DNA from: Pedosphaera sp.
GTDB lineage: Bacteria > Verrucomicrobiota > Verrucomicrobiia > Limisphaerales > Pedosphaeraceae
NCBI GenBank assembly: GCA_028293325.1
Contig: JAQGPA010000080.1
Coordinates: forward strand, 62,001 to 126,000
Direction of reading: 5' to 3'
Length of the DNA: 64,000 nt
Shown here in pieces: positions 9,507 to 17,850 of the stretch. Position 1 is the first letter of the stretch; the number at the start of each line of letters is the position of its first letter. Below the pieces are notes generated by a model. The model was not told the origin of the DNA and made no database searches. It was given only the letters and a program-made list of their open reading frames with translations. A program made the position numbers and the translations under genes.

Positions 9507-9618
9507 GGTACAATTCATGGTGGGCTTCGTTGGTTTTTTAGTCGGATTGCTGGTTGCTTTTTGGGGTGGTGTGGCGGCGGCCTGCTGCATACACAGGCCA
9601 CCGCCCGGAGTTACCAGC

Positions 9619-10632
9619 CTATTTCTGATAGATTTGGTCAAACGACCCGCCATCCGCAAAATGCGCCGCTTGGGCCTTCTGCCAGCCGCCAAACACCTCG
9701 TCGACGGTGAACAACTTTATCTGCGGAAACTCGTCCGCATGCTTCTTCGCCACGGCCTCCAGCCGCGGACGATAATGATTTCGCGCTGCCACCTCCTGCC
9801 CCTCCGGGCTGTAGAGATATTCTAGATAAGCCTTGGCCACTGCTTCCGTGCCATGCCGCTTCGCAAACTTGTCCACCACCGCTACCGGCGGCTCTGCCAA
9901 AATACTTACCGAGGGAACCACAATCTCAAACTCTCCCTCTTTTGACTCCTGCTTGGCCAGGATAGCCTCGTTTTCCCAGGCGATGAGCACATCCCCAATG
10001 CCACGCTGGCTGAACGTCGTAGTCGCGCCCCGCGCGCCGGTGTCCAGCACGGGAACGTTCTTGAAGATGGCCTTCAGGAATTCCCGCGCCTTGGCATCAT
10101 TGCCACCGGTGCGTTTCAACTCATACCCATAAGCCGCCAGATAATTCCAGCGCGCCCCACCGGACGTCTTGGGATTGGGCGTCACCACCGCAATGCCCGG
10201 CTTCGCCAAATCATCCCAGTCCTTGATGCCCTTAGGATTCCCTTTGCGCACTAGGAAGACGATGGTTGAAGTATAGGGCGCACTATTGTCCGGCAGCCGC
10301 TTCTGCCAGTCGGCCGGCAGCAAATGCGCCTTTTCTGCCAGGACATCAATGTCATACGCCAGTGCCAGCGTCACCACATCCGCGTCCAGTCCATCAATGA
10401 CGGCACGCGCCTGTTTCCCCGAACCCCCGTGTGATTGCTTGATGACAACCGTCTGACCCGCCGTTTCCTTCCAATGCTTGGCAAATGCCGCGTTATAATC
10501 CTGGTATAACTCGCGCGTCGGATCATAGGAGACATTCAACAATGTGACCGCCTTCTCCGCCTGCACGGCTGGCGCAAGAACCATCACCGTAGCCATCTCC
10601 GCGAGCGCTAAAATAATAAGTGTTTTTTTCAT
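9619..10632 (-). CDS. sbp: Periplasmic sulfate-binding protein
   Basis: The start is ATG 10632, beginning [19 protein letters not shown] and a signal peptide cleaved after VQA; the open frame runs further upstream into the porin gene but that part is not protein-like. The mature protein begins with the Sbp hallmark [17 protein letters not shown], then [13 protein letters not shown] and [11 protein letters not shown], all near the sulfate-binding cleft, and ends with [18 protein letters not shown]. It captures sulfate or thiosulfate and delivers it to CysTW. At 337 residues it is of family length. It follows the porin gene by 23 bases in the same operon. Confidence 0.94.
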   Translation of the reverse strand: MKKTLIILALAEMATVMVLAPAVQAEKAVTLLNVSYDPTRELYQDYNAAFAKHWKETAGQTVVIKQSHGGSGKQARAVIDGLDADVVTLALAYDIDVLAEKAHLLPADWQKRLPDNSAPYTSTIVFLVRKGNPKGIKDWDDLAKPGIAVVTPNPKTSGGARWNYLAAYGYELKRTGGNDAKAREFLKAIFKNVPVLDTGARGATTTFSQRGIGDVLIAWENEAILAKQESKEGEFEIVVPSVSILAEPPVAVVDKFAKRHGTEAVAKAYLEYLYSPEGQEVAARNHYRPRLEAVAKKHADEFPQIKLFTVDEVFGGWQKAQAAHFADGGSFDQIYQK

Positions 10633-10655
10633 AATCTTTGGTTTTGCCTGCAGAG

Positions 10656-12098
10656 TTAAAATGCCAGTTGGATTCGCGTGAAGAAAGTATTCTCCGGCTG
10701 GCGCGTCACGATTGCCGGAGCCGTCGTCCCCGTGCCTCCACCTCCGCGAAATGTGGTGCGCGAGAAACTGGTCAGCACCCGGACGTTCTTGTTCAGCCAC
10801 CAGTTCAGCCCCACCGACCACGCCTTCGCTTCGTTGGCTGAGGTGAGCGGATTTGAGAATGTCGGGAACGCGTTCTTATCAATGTCCAGCTGTGCGTACC
10901 GGGCCGCCAACTGCCACGCGCCCCATTTCCCTTCCCGCGGATCAAACGGCCTCTCCGGCACGATCCCCGCGTAAGTGTTGTCCTCGCCGGTCAGCACCCA
11001 TGAAGCGGACACCTGCCACGCTGTGTTTTCCAAACGCTTCGCTGCCGCCCCCTTGACCACTCGTTGATTGGAAATCGCATATTCCCCCAACAATCCAAAC
11101 GGCCCGTAATAATAATATCCCTGCGGAGAAATCCTCCAATGCTCCCCATCCGCGAGCACCGTGCCGGTCGTGGGATTGTAAGCAAAGAATTGCTGCTGCC
11201 CATCGGTCGTATAACCCGGCAATGTTCCACCCGTGGTATTCGGCAATCCCGTGGCGCTCGGGCTGCTGAGACTGCCGTAGCTGCCGCCAGCACCAAAACC
11301 CAGCCCTTTCAGCGCGTTGATCTTGGTTGTCCTGAACGGCTGGAAGAAAAGCCGCCCGGCAAATTCCTTGTTGTTATCAAAATCCGAGTTGGCTGAGTTC
11401 CGCGCATCGCCGACACCGTTGAAAATACCCGCTGCATAGTTCACCACTCCTCCAAATGGCGCCCCGTGCAGTTGCACGCCCAGATCGCGATTGGGCACCA
11501 AATCCGTCGGCAACGCGCGCTCGTTGAATGGCAGCCACGCATCCGACTGCAACTGTTCCAATCCCACCGGCACCTTGAATTTCCCCGCCCGCAATTGCAA
11601 CGCCGGATCATACCGATAATTCAGGTATGCATCGAATATCTGCACCGTCGAACCGCCGAAGTCCGGCACGAACAGAAAATCAAAGTCGCGATATACCGTC
11701 CCCTCAATAATCGGACGTACCCGGCGCAAAATGAAACCATCATTCCCCTGGATGCCGTGATCGTTGAAAAACGTGCGCGAGTCCAACTGCAACACGCCTT
11801 CGAGCTTCAGCCCGAAATTCCCGTCGGCGGACTTGAAGCCAAATCCATTTTGCCCGATCGAAATTTGCGGCGCCTCTTTCTTGAATTGGGCGGCCGCCGC
11901 ATCCGAGGTCTCTTTATCAACCTCCCGGTTCCGCTCCAGGATTTTCACCTTCTGTTCCAGCTCATCAACGTGCTGAATCAGCTTTTGAAGATCCTCATTT
12001 GAAATCTCCGCCGCATAAGCATGCGATGAGTGGAATTGTGTGCCGATGACCGCCGCCACGGCAGCCAGGCTGTGAATCTTTTTTAGTTTGGTTTTCAT
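10656..12098 (-). CDS. Outer-membrane porin, OprO/OprP-like (predicted sulfate porin)
   Basis: First gene of the sulfur operon. A signal peptide ends near AYA (about residue 29). It is followed by a short coiled coil (about 33-62) of the kind that trimerises phosphate-selective porins, then a beta-barrel with the family opening [15 protein letters not shown], an [17 protein letters not shown] strand and a C-terminal aromatic ending (IQLAF), the usual outer-membrane assembly signal. The family name is phosphate-selective porin O/P, but the operon context (sulfate-binding protein, CysTWA, CysK) argues that it admits sulfate or organosulfur anions. This is inference from neighbours. Length, 480 residues, is normal. 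Confidence 0.88.
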   Translation of the reverse strand: MKTKLKKIHSLAAVAAVIGTQFHSSHAYAAEISNEDLQKLIQHVDELEQKVKILERNREVDKETSDAAAAQFKKEAPQISIGQNGFGFKSADGNFGLKLEGVLQLDSRTFFNDHGIQGNDGFILRRVRPIIEGTVYRDFDFLFVPDFGGSTVQIFDAYLNYRYDPALQLRAGKFKVPVGLEQLQSDAWLPFNERALPTDLVPNRDLGVQLHGAPFGGVVNYAAGIFNGVGDARNSANSDFDNNKEFAGRLFFQPFRTTKINALKGLGFGAGGSYGSLSSPSATGLPNTTGGTLPGYTTDGQQQFFAYNPTTGTVLADGEHWRISPQGYYYYGPFGLLGEYAISNQRVVKGAAAKRLENTAWQVSASWVLTGEDNTYAGIVPERPFDPREGKWGAWQLAARYAQLDIDKNAFPTFSNPLTSANEAKAWSVGLNWWLNKNVRVLTSFSRTTFRGGGGTGTTAPAIVTRQPENTFFTRIQLAF

Positions 12099-12352
12099 TG
12101 GGTTGTGAACTTCCGTTGTTGGGTCAGTTCGCCTGAATTATTATTACTCTTTTCCGTTTTGGGGATGGGGTATTCAAGTTAGGTGTTTTTTGGGTCTGAC
12201 TGGGCCATTTCTGCTCTCGATTTGCGCCACGCCAAACCGCAAAGCACCACCCCGTTGCTCAACCAATTCCCCTTGGAACGGCTGATACCGCTGATCGCTT
12301 CCAATTGGCCCTTGCTGTTTGTTTTCATGCTGCGCTCTTCAATTACGAGTCG

Positions 12353-12368
12353 AGATTATCATTAATCT
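12353..12368. promoter_or_regulatory. Candidate operator: perfect inverted repeat overlapping the -10 element
   Basis: AGATTATCATTAATCT has perfect 6-bp arms (AGATTA/TAATCT) around four bases. It covers the -10 and part of the spacer of the predicted porin promoter. With an Rrf2-family gene divergently transcribed 120 bases away, it is the best candidate binding site for that regulator. The assignment is inferred from position and symmetry. Confidence 0.45.
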
Positions 12369-12380
12369 ACACTATGTCAA
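12353..12380 (-). promoter_or_regulatory. Predicted sigma-70 promoter of the sulfur operon
   Basis: On the minus strand a perfect -35 TTGACA (12380-12375) is followed after 16 bases by TAATCT (12358-12353). Transcription would begin near 12346 and leave a leader of roughly 250 bases before the porin ATG. The -10 hexamer is one arm of an inverted repeat, which suggests direct repression. Confidence 0.55.
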
Positions 12381-12488
12381 TAGAGATTTGTATATTTGTT
12401 TTAGCCCGTCTTTATTGACTGTTTCGCTTCTTAATGACACTTTACGAATAATCTTGAGTTAAATAATGTAGTTTTCGCATCTTGAATC

Positions 12489-12950
12489 ATGAAATTGTCC
12501 CTCCGCGGCGAATATGCCCTCCGAGCCCTTATCGTATTGGGGTTGAACTACGGCCAGGCTGTCGTTCGCATTCAAACCATCTCCGACCAGCAAAACGTCC
12601 CCAAACGCTTCCTCGAACAGATCCTCAATGACCTGAAATCGGCTGGCATCGTCGAAAGTAAACGCGGCGTTGCCGGCGGTTATCGCCTCAGCAAACCACC
12701 CGAGCAAATCTCCCTCGCTTTGGTCATCCGCCATATCGAAGGCCCTTTGGCCCCGGTGAGCTGCGTCAGCGAGAAATTCTACGCCCGCTGCTCCTGTCCG
12801 GACGAAAACAAATGCGGCATCCGCAGCGTCATGCGCGACGTGCGCGAAGCCATTGTCGGCATTTTGGAAGGCGTGACGGTCGCCGAACTCTGCGCCCGCG
12901 TTAAACAGCTCCAGGGCGTGCAATCCAATCCGCTCGACTACATCATTTAG
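12489..12950 (+). CDS. Rrf2-family transcriptional regulator (CymR/IscR-like)
   Basis: A 153-residue winged-helix regulator. The N-terminus MKLSLRGEYALRALIVLGLN and the recognition block NVPKRFLEQILNDLKSAGIVESKRG followed by GGYRLSKPPEQISL are the Rrf2 signature. It has four cysteines, C92, C101, C103 and C109, placed where IscR-type proteins bind an iron-sulfur cluster (IscR uses three), so it may sense Fe-S, redox state or cysteine supply; CymR-type members lack the cluster and sense cysteine synthase. It is divergent from the porin-sbp-cys operon, which points to control of sulfur assimilation. aroK follows 59 bases later on the same strand. Confidence 0.88.
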   Translation: MKLSLRGEYALRALIVLGLNYGQAVVRIQTISDQQNVPKRFLEQILNDLKSAGIVESKRGVAGGYRLSKPPEQISLALVIRHIEGPLAPVSCVSEKFYARCSCPDENKCGIRSVMRDVREAIVGILEGVTVAELCARVKQLQGVQSNPLDYII

Positions 12951-13009
12951 CTCCCTGCCGGTTCCACCGCGAAAAACTGCGTGCCAATCCCCGCTTTCTG
13001 CGGTAAGTC

Positions 13010-13555
13010 ATGGTAATGAGCAGCGTGCGGCAAATGCACAATATCGCGTTAATCGGCTTCATGGGCACCGGCAAATCCTCCGTCGGCCGCCTGCTGGCCG
13101 ACCATTTGCACTTTAACTTTCTCGATACCGACGAGCTCATCGAATCCCGCACCAAAAAATCCGTTTCGGACATCTTTGCCGGCGAAGGCGAGGCCGCTTT
13201 CCGCCAATATGAACAGCAACTCGTGATCGAACTGGCGACGCGCAAACGCACGGTGATGTCCACCGGTGGCGGTTTGGGCGCCAACGAGGCCAATCTCTCC
13301 AGCCTCAAGGAACATGCCCTGGTGGTCTGCCTTTGGGCTTCGCCCGAAAAAATCTGGGAGCGCGTCCGGAGCCAGACGCATCGACCCTTGCTCAAGGAAG
13401 CCGATCCACTGGCCAAAATTCGCCAATTGCTCACCACCCGCGAGCCCTATTACAAGCAAGCTGACGTGCTTCTGAACACTGAACTGCGCTCCCTCAAGGA
13501 AGTCGCCGCCCAGGTGATCCATCAATTCCACCTCGCCAGATCGCAGCGACGTTGA
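13010..13555 (+). CDS. aroK: Shikimate kinase
   Basis: It phosphorylates shikimate at the 3-hydroxyl with ATP in the aromatic amino acid pathway. The 181-residue protein has the P-loop GFMGTGKSS at about residues 16-24, the Mg/shikimate block DTDELIESR, GEAAFRQYE, the shikimate-binding STGGGLG and the lid arginine region SQTHRPLL. Possible starts are ATG 13010, 13016 and 13034; the last gives the typical short N-terminus, while 13010 has a GGTAAG stretch before it. The stop overlaps the start of queG, so the two are coupled. Confidence 0.93.
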   Translation: MVMSSVRQMHNIALIGFMGTGKSSVGRLLADHLHFNFLDTDELIESRTKKSVSDIFAGEGEAAFRQYEQQLVIELATRKRTVMSTGGGLGANEANLSSLKEHALVVCLWASPEKIWERVRSQTHRPLLKEADPLAKIRQLLTTREPYYKQADVLLNTELRSLKEVAAQVIHQFHLARSQRR

Positions 13556-14586
13556 AAACCGCCATCCAGCAACGCGCCCGGGAACTCGGGTTTGATGACT
13601 GCCGTTTTGCCACAGCCGCCCCGCCCGCCACGGCCCCAAATTTCGAACGCTGGCTCGCCGCACAGCAGCATGGCGAAATGGCCTACCTCGCGCGCAATGC
13701 CCACAAACGCGTCGATCCTCAGCAGGTCCTCGCCAACGCTAAAACCATCATTTCACTGGCCGTTAGTTATGAAACGGCCGACCAATCGAATGAACCTTCA
13801 CCCACCGCTGGCATCATCGCTCGTTACGCTCGCTATGCGGATTACCACGACATCATCGGCGCACGACTGAAGTTGCTCTCCGACTTTGTAAATCAACTCA
13901 GTGGCGAATCCACCCACTCGCTTTGGTATGTGGACACCGGTCCCTTTCTCGAACGCGACCTCGCCCAACGCGCCGGTCTTGGCTTCGTCGGCAAACACAC
14001 AAATCTAATCAGTCGCCAACTCGGTAATTGGCTCTTTCTTTCTGAAATCATCACCACGTTGGAAATCGCTCCGGACCCACCGGAGAAAAACCGTTGCGGC
14101 TCCTGCACCCGCTGCCTGGCCGCCTGCCCCACGTCTGCCATCACCGCCCCCTTCCAACTCGATGCCCGCCGTTGCATCTCCTATCTCACCATCGAACTCA
14201 AAGGCTCCATTCCCATTGAATTCCGGCCCGCCATTGGCAATCGCATCTACGGTTGTGACGATTGCCTTGCCGTTTGCCCCTGGAACCGCTTTGCGCGGGA
14301 AGGCAGCCTGATGAAGGCACACACACGTCCGGACCTCACTGCGCCCGACCTCGTTGAATTGCTTGCGCTGGACGATGCCGGCTTCAAACGTCGCTTCGCC
14401 GGCACGCCTATTCTGCGCACCAAACGCCGCGGGTTTTTACGCAATGTCTGCGTCGCCTTGGGAAATATCGGGGATGCCTCCGCCCTGCCCGCCTTGGAAC
14501 ATGCAACTCACGACCGGGAGCCTTTGATTGCGGAACACGCCCAATGGGCCCTCCAACAAATTCAGGCGCGCATGGCCTCAAATTAG
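13552..14586 (+). CDS. queG: Epoxyqueuosine reductase
   Basis: It performs the last step of queuosine tRNA modification, reducing epoxyqueuosine with cobalamin and two 4Fe-4S clusters. The start is TTG 13552, overlapping the aroK stop (TTGA); no ATG gives a complete N-terminus. Motifs: the QueG N-terminus ARELGFDDCRFA, the cobalamin-domain segment VDTGPFLERDLAQRAGLGFVGKHT, cluster ligands CGSCTRCLAACPTSAI and CDDCLAVCPWN, and a C-terminal HEAT-like segment (about 295-340) for tRNA contact. Length 344 is normal. Confidence 0.93.
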   Translation: MKTAIQQRARELGFDDCRFATAAPPATAPNFERWLAAQQHGEMAYLARNAHKRVDPQQVLANAKTIISLAVSYETADQSNEPSPTAGIIARYARYADYHDIIGARLKLLSDFVNQLSGESTHSLWYVDTGPFLERDLAQRAGLGFVGKHTNLISRQLGNWLFLSEIITTLEIAPDPPEKNRCGSCTRCLAACPTSAITAPFQLDARRCISYLTIELKGSIPIEFRPAIGNRIYGCDDCLAVCPWNRFAREGSLMKAHTRPDLTAPDLVELLALDDAGFKRRFAGTPILRTKRRGFLRNVCVALGNIGDASALPALEHATHDREPLIAEHAQWALQQIQARMASN

Positions 14587-14651
14587 CGGGAGGTCGTTAC
14601 CGTTGGAAACTGAACGCTGTTGCGTGGCGGGACTCGGAGAAGTTCCCAGGA

Positions 14652-15275
14652 CTATTCGTCGTCAGAAAGTTTCTGCAATTCCTCTGCCGTAAATGGATCA
14701 GGATGAGTCGCAATTTTGGCGCGGATTGCCTTGACCTGTTCCACCGTCACCGGCCCCGCGCTGTTACCCCAGTCCTTATTCCCACGGACGAAAGTAAGCA
14801 CCGCCGCAATGTCCTCGTCTTTTAACAGATCTCTCCACGGCGGCATCTGCACAGCGCCAAACTGCTGCTGCTTGACCTCCACCGGCCCCTGTAACCCGCT
14901 GAGCAGGATTCGTTCAAGCCGATTTGCCGCTGCCGCCTGCACCCATTCAGATCCGGCCAAAGGCGGAAACTGCCCCGGCACACCGAATCCGGTCGCTTGA
15001 TGGCAAACAGCACAGTTGGCTGTAAAAATTTTTAATCCTTGCTTTGGATTGGGACCAATAACATGGGGTTGCGCATCATCCACCAGCGCGAAACTTCCGT
15101 ACGGCGCGTAAACTTTGGAGCTGAACCCGCCACCGTGTGTATTGAGATACAGCATCCCCCAATACGCCAGCAACGTGAGCAGAATAATCAACCAAATCGG
15201 AACCACGGACCGATTCGCCGTTGGCTCGGCTTCGTCCGTTGTTCGTGGCATTGATTGTTTGGGCTCAGGACTCAT
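14652..15275 (-). CDS. Membrane-anchored monoheme cytochrome c of the cbb3-like module
   Basis: Last gene of respiratory operon 1. After a polar N-terminus there is one membrane helix (about residues 25-45, PIWLIILLTLLAYWGMLYL). The only heme c motif is CAVCH, followed by a class I cytochrome fold with the axial Met probably in VQMPPW. A canonical CcoP has two hemes; this protein has one and resembles a single CcoP cytochrome domain. Its start overlaps the ccoO stop by four bases. It probably receives electrons from the CcoO-like heme. No CcoQ-like gene is visible. Confidence 0.85.
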   Translation of the reverse strand: MSPEPKQSMPRTTDEAEPTANRSVVPIWLIILLTLLAYWGMLYLNTHGGGFSSKVYAPYGSFALVDDAQPHVIGPNPKQGLKIFTANCAVCHQATGFGVPGQFPPLAGSEWVQAAAANRLERILLSGLQGPVEVKQQQFGAVQMPPWRDLLKDEDIAAVLTFVRGNKDWGNSAGPVTVEQVKAIRAKIATHPDPFTAEELQKLSDDE

Positions 15276-15988
15276 TTCGCAGGAGAATTCGTTGGCACGC
15301 TGTTCGTGGCCGTCGCGATCACAGGCGCATTGGTCGATGCCGCCGGGGCATTCGTGCTCGGGAATGGCGGCGTTTCAAAAACAATCGCTTCGGAATGCAA
15401 ACTGCCAAGGTACGCCACCAGTGCCTTCGCTTTATCCGTCGGCAAAATCTCGTAATTCTCTTTCGGACCGTTCACCACAAACACCGCATTCGGCGAAGGC
15501 TTTTCACCCAGCGCCAATTTGCTCTTCATAAACAAAAATGGGTACGGCGGCATCGTCGAACCCTTGGATGTTAATTGCGGATTGTATAGATGCGACAACA
15601 ACCAGACCTCGTTGGTCTGCCGCAGCCCAATGTTCGTCAAGTCGGGCCCCACTCGTTGTGAGCCCAACATCACCGGCTGATCATAAAGATAATCCTGCGC
15701 CACGCTCTGCACCGGGCTTGGACGCGCGCCCCAACCGCGGGCAACATCTGTTCCAAATCCCAGCGGACGCACCTGCTGGCTGTGGCAGTAATAACAGCCA
15801 TTCGCGCGATACACTTCCTCGCCTTGCTTGGCCAACCCGGGCCGCCGGGCCGGATACATCTCTCCCGTATCCTTGATTTCCACCTGCTGCTGACGCCCAA
15901 TCTGCAACTGCGGCATCACCACAAAACCCAGCCATGAAGTGGCCAGCGCAAAGAAGGTCGCCAAAAACACCAAAGGTCCCGGATTCAT
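15272..15988 (-). CDS. ccoO: cbb3-type oxidase subunit II-like monoheme cytochrome c
   Basis: A 238-residue protein with an N-terminal membrane anchor (about 5-25) and the CcoO signature: VYRANGCYYCHSQQVRPLGF with the CYYCH heme site, DYLYDQPVMLGSQRVGPDLTNIG, and the axial methionine in GSTMPPYPFL. All heme-binding residues of the family appear intact, unlike its CcoN-like neighbour. The C-terminal 40 residues are Ala/Thr/Asn/Pro-rich and look flexible. The start overlaps the CcoN-like stop (ATGA). Confidence 0.9.
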   Translation of the reverse strand: MNPGPLVFLATFFALATSWLGFVVMPQLQIGRQQQVEIKDTGEMYPARRPGLAKQGEEVYRANGCYYCHSQQVRPLGFGTDVARGWGARPSPVQSVAQDYLYDQPVMLGSQRVGPDLTNIGLRQTNEVWLLSHLYNPQLTSKGSTMPPYPFLFMKSKLALGEKPSPNAVFVVNGPKENYEILPTDKAKALVAYLGSLHSEAIVFETPPFPSTNAPAASTNAPVIATATNSVPTNSPAK

Positions 15989-17454
15989 GATGCCACCCCC
16001 GCCGCTTTGGTGTTCAAACTCATGGCTGTCTTATATGAAGCGTGTCCCAATTTAACCAGCAGCCCTGCCAGGTTCATAAGGAAGATGAGGTGCCCAACCG
16101 CCATCAGCAAATCGCCCGTCGTGCTTGCGCGCAGGAATGGCAGTGTCCCCGTCACTACGTCCAGAAACGGCGTCTTTGCATCATTCAGCGCCAGACCCTG
16201 CTTCACTCCGCCAATGGCCAGCGGAGCCGCATACAACACGATGCCCAGCATCGCCAGCCAGAAATGCGCTGCCACCATCTTCGGCTTGCAAAATTCCCGC
16301 TGCGTCAGCTTCGGTACGATGTAATAAATTGCGCCAAACATCGTCATCGCAAAAAAACCATAAATCACCAGTTGCATCTGGGCCGGCACAAACCAGGTAA
16401 AGTTTGTGATCTTGCTGACCCGTCCCAGTGAAGCTCCCACGCTCATCAGCCCGGAAAGCACATACGCTGCCATGCCAAATGCAATAAATTTCAACGCTGG
16501 ATTACATCCCTCCGATCCTGAATATCCGCACAACGTCTGCTTGACGTTCACTGCCACCGCCAAAATCGGCACCAAGGTCAACACGGCGGCAAACGTGCTC
16601 AACGCCGGCAACCATGCCGGTACCGGGGCGCCAGCCGGCACCCTGCTCCACGAGCCAAAAATAATGAGTGTCCAGAAGGTAAAAAGCCCCAGGTAATGAC
16701 TGGCCAGCGGCCGCTTCGTAATCTTGGGAATCAAATAAAATGCTGCGCCCAATCCCACCAACCCAAACCACACGGTCGTCAGGTTATTTGCATACCATGC
16801 GTCGATGACGGCCTGCATCACACCGCGCACCGGCTTCGCCACGAGCAGCAAATTGGCGCTGGAATAAATCCACGGAAACCAAAACAGCGCCGCCAGTAAA
16901 AACCATTGTGAAATATAAAGCTCCCGCTCCCGCCGCTGGTGAAATGTCAGCATCCCGGCCAATCCAATCCCCAAATAGCCAAAAAACATCGGCACCGAGG
17001 CATAGCGCGGCAGTTCCAACATTTCATATCCGGTGCTGTCGCCTCCAATGATGCCTAAAATGCCCAGGGTCACACCCACGTTCCAAAACAACCAGCCCGC
17101 AATCACCAATGGCGCACTTGCAAGTTTCGTCCTGCCTAGATGCGCCACGAGCCAGAGCAAAACCCCCAACCCGGCTTGCAAGCCAAACCCATAAACCAGC
17201 GCGTTGCTCGCCGCCGGATGAACCCGTCCATAAGTCAGCCACGAGTAATCTGCCAGCATGACCGGCTTATGAAACTTGAGCGAGGCAATGATGCCAAAAA
17301 ACGAACTCGCCAACACCCAACCCGCCGCGCTCAAAAACAATAGCATCACCGGCGCCCGGCATGAGGCATCGATCTCGGCAGCAGAAATCTCCGGAACAGC
17401 CTGGGGGCTGCCGGTGGAAATCGACTGCGATGGGGAAATCGTCGCGCTCATCAA
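15985..17454 (-). CDS. CcoN-like (cbb3 subunit I) protein lacking all canonical heme and CuB ligands
   Basis: At 489 residues with about 12 hydrophobic segments, it aligns by eye with CcoN throughout, including FYLIPKITKRP, the FWTLI helix and AHFWLAMLGIVLYAAPLAIGGVKQGL near the end. The metal ligands are gone. The TM2 heme b His (RPLHTNA in CcoN) is A82 in HPAASNA. The CuB His of WWYGHN is N223 in WYANN. The CuB His-His pair falls at P273-A274, and the cross-linked Tyr position at G267. The GHVH pair on TM10 (heme b3 and heme b) is Q359-M-Q361. By family knowledge it therefore cannot bind heme b, heme b3 or CuB as an oxidase does. It is encoded between a small membrane protein and an intact CcoO, and starts 12 bases after the former. 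A structural or electron-relay adaptor for ACIII is my inference. Confidence 0.85.
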   Translation of the reverse strand: MMSATISPSQSISTGSPQAVPEISAAEIDASCRAPVMLLFLSAAGWVLASSFFGIIASLKFHKPVMLADYSWLTYGRVHPAASNALVYGFGLQAGLGVLLWLVAHLGRTKLASAPLVIAGWLFWNVGVTLGILGIIGGDSTGYEMLELPRYASVPMFFGYLGIGLAGMLTFHQRRERELYISQWFLLAALFWFPWIYSSANLLLVAKPVRGVMQAVIDAWYANNLTTVWFGLVGLGAAFYLIPKITKRPLASHYLGLFTFWTLIIFGSWSRVPAGAPVPAWLPALSTFAAVLTLVPILAVAVNVKQTLCGYSGSEGCNPALKFIAFGMAAYVLSGLMSVGASLGRVSKITNFTWFVPAQMQLVIYGFFAMTMFGAIYYIVPKLTQREFCKPKMVAAHFWLAMLGIVLYAAPLAIGGVKQGLALNDAKTPFLDVVTGTLPFLRASTTGDLLMAVGHLIFLMNLAGLLVKLGHASYKTAMSLNTKAAGVAS

Positions 17455-17466
17455 ACAACGGACTGC

Positions 17467-17850
17467 TTATTCAAACTGGCTGGGCTTCTCCGGCGCCTTC
17501 GGTGGAACCGCCGTGGCCTTTTCCACGCGGGCAATCAAATTGGAACGCGCCGCCGCGGGATTCACCCGCCACTCGCTCTCGGCAATCTTCATCGCCTGAT
17601 CGATCGGCAAACGCACCACACCCTTGCCCTGGTCCTGCCATGCGTAGTTATTCAAAATCTCCGCGTTGGCCGCCCGGAGTTCCGCCAGGTTCTTTCGGCG
17701 CAATGCCGCCCGGTCTTCACCCAGCGGTTCCGGCCGCGTGAAGTGATACATCACCCACGCCAACCCGGCCACGATCAGGAACGATCCGATAACGGCGATG
17801 GCATACGCAAAAACGCCGTAACAACATTTCTTTTCCGGTTGGGTATTCAA
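17467..17850 (-). CDS. Small membrane protein between ACIII and the cbb3-like module (copy 1)
   Basis: A 127-residue protein not assigned to a named function. It has a cytosolic start with a CC pair, one membrane helix (about residues 13-38), and a soluble domain with ELRAANAEILNNYAWQDQ then GVVRLPIDQAMKIAE. The same pattern (ELRAREDAELNNYGWVDR, GVVRIPVERAIDIIA) occurs in the gene at the same place in respiratory operon 2, so the two are homologous. Its start overlaps the actF stop (ATGA), and the CcoN-like gene follows after 12 bases. The fixed position suggests a subunit or assembly factor joining ACIII to its partner. Confidence 0.8.
   Translation of the reverse strand: MNTQPEKKCCYGVFAYAIAVIGSFLIVAGLAWVMYHFTRPEPLGEDRAALRRKNLAELRAANAEILNNYAWQDQGKGVVRLPIDQAMKIAESEWRVNPAAARSNLIARVEKATAVPPKAPEKPSQFE

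Larger units (their letters stand above)
12099..12488. other. Divergent regulatory region between the sulfur operon and the Rrf2 regulator
   Basis: About 390 bases with no convincing gene. It is AT-rich near 12340-12480, in contrast to flanking genes. It holds the minus-strand promoter and inverted repeat listed separately. A TTGACT hexamer at 12415-12420 on the plus strand may be part of the regulator's promoter, but I see no matching -10 at good spacing. A 60-codon open frame at 12183-12365 is probably chance. Confidence 0.6.

Noticed and set aside
10633-10821. Upstream extension of the sulfate-binding protein
   Set aside because: The extra 63 codons overlap the porin gene in another frame and precede a perfect signal peptide start at 10632.
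12183-12365. 60-codon plus-strand frame in the sulfur regulatory region
   Set aside because: No ribosome-binding site, no motif, and it overlaps the predicted promoter of the divergent operon.
15985-17454. Naming the operon 1 module a functional cbb3 oxidase
   Set aside because: The overall similarity to CcoN is clear, but all canonical heme and CuB ligands are replaced, so I do not call it an oxidase.
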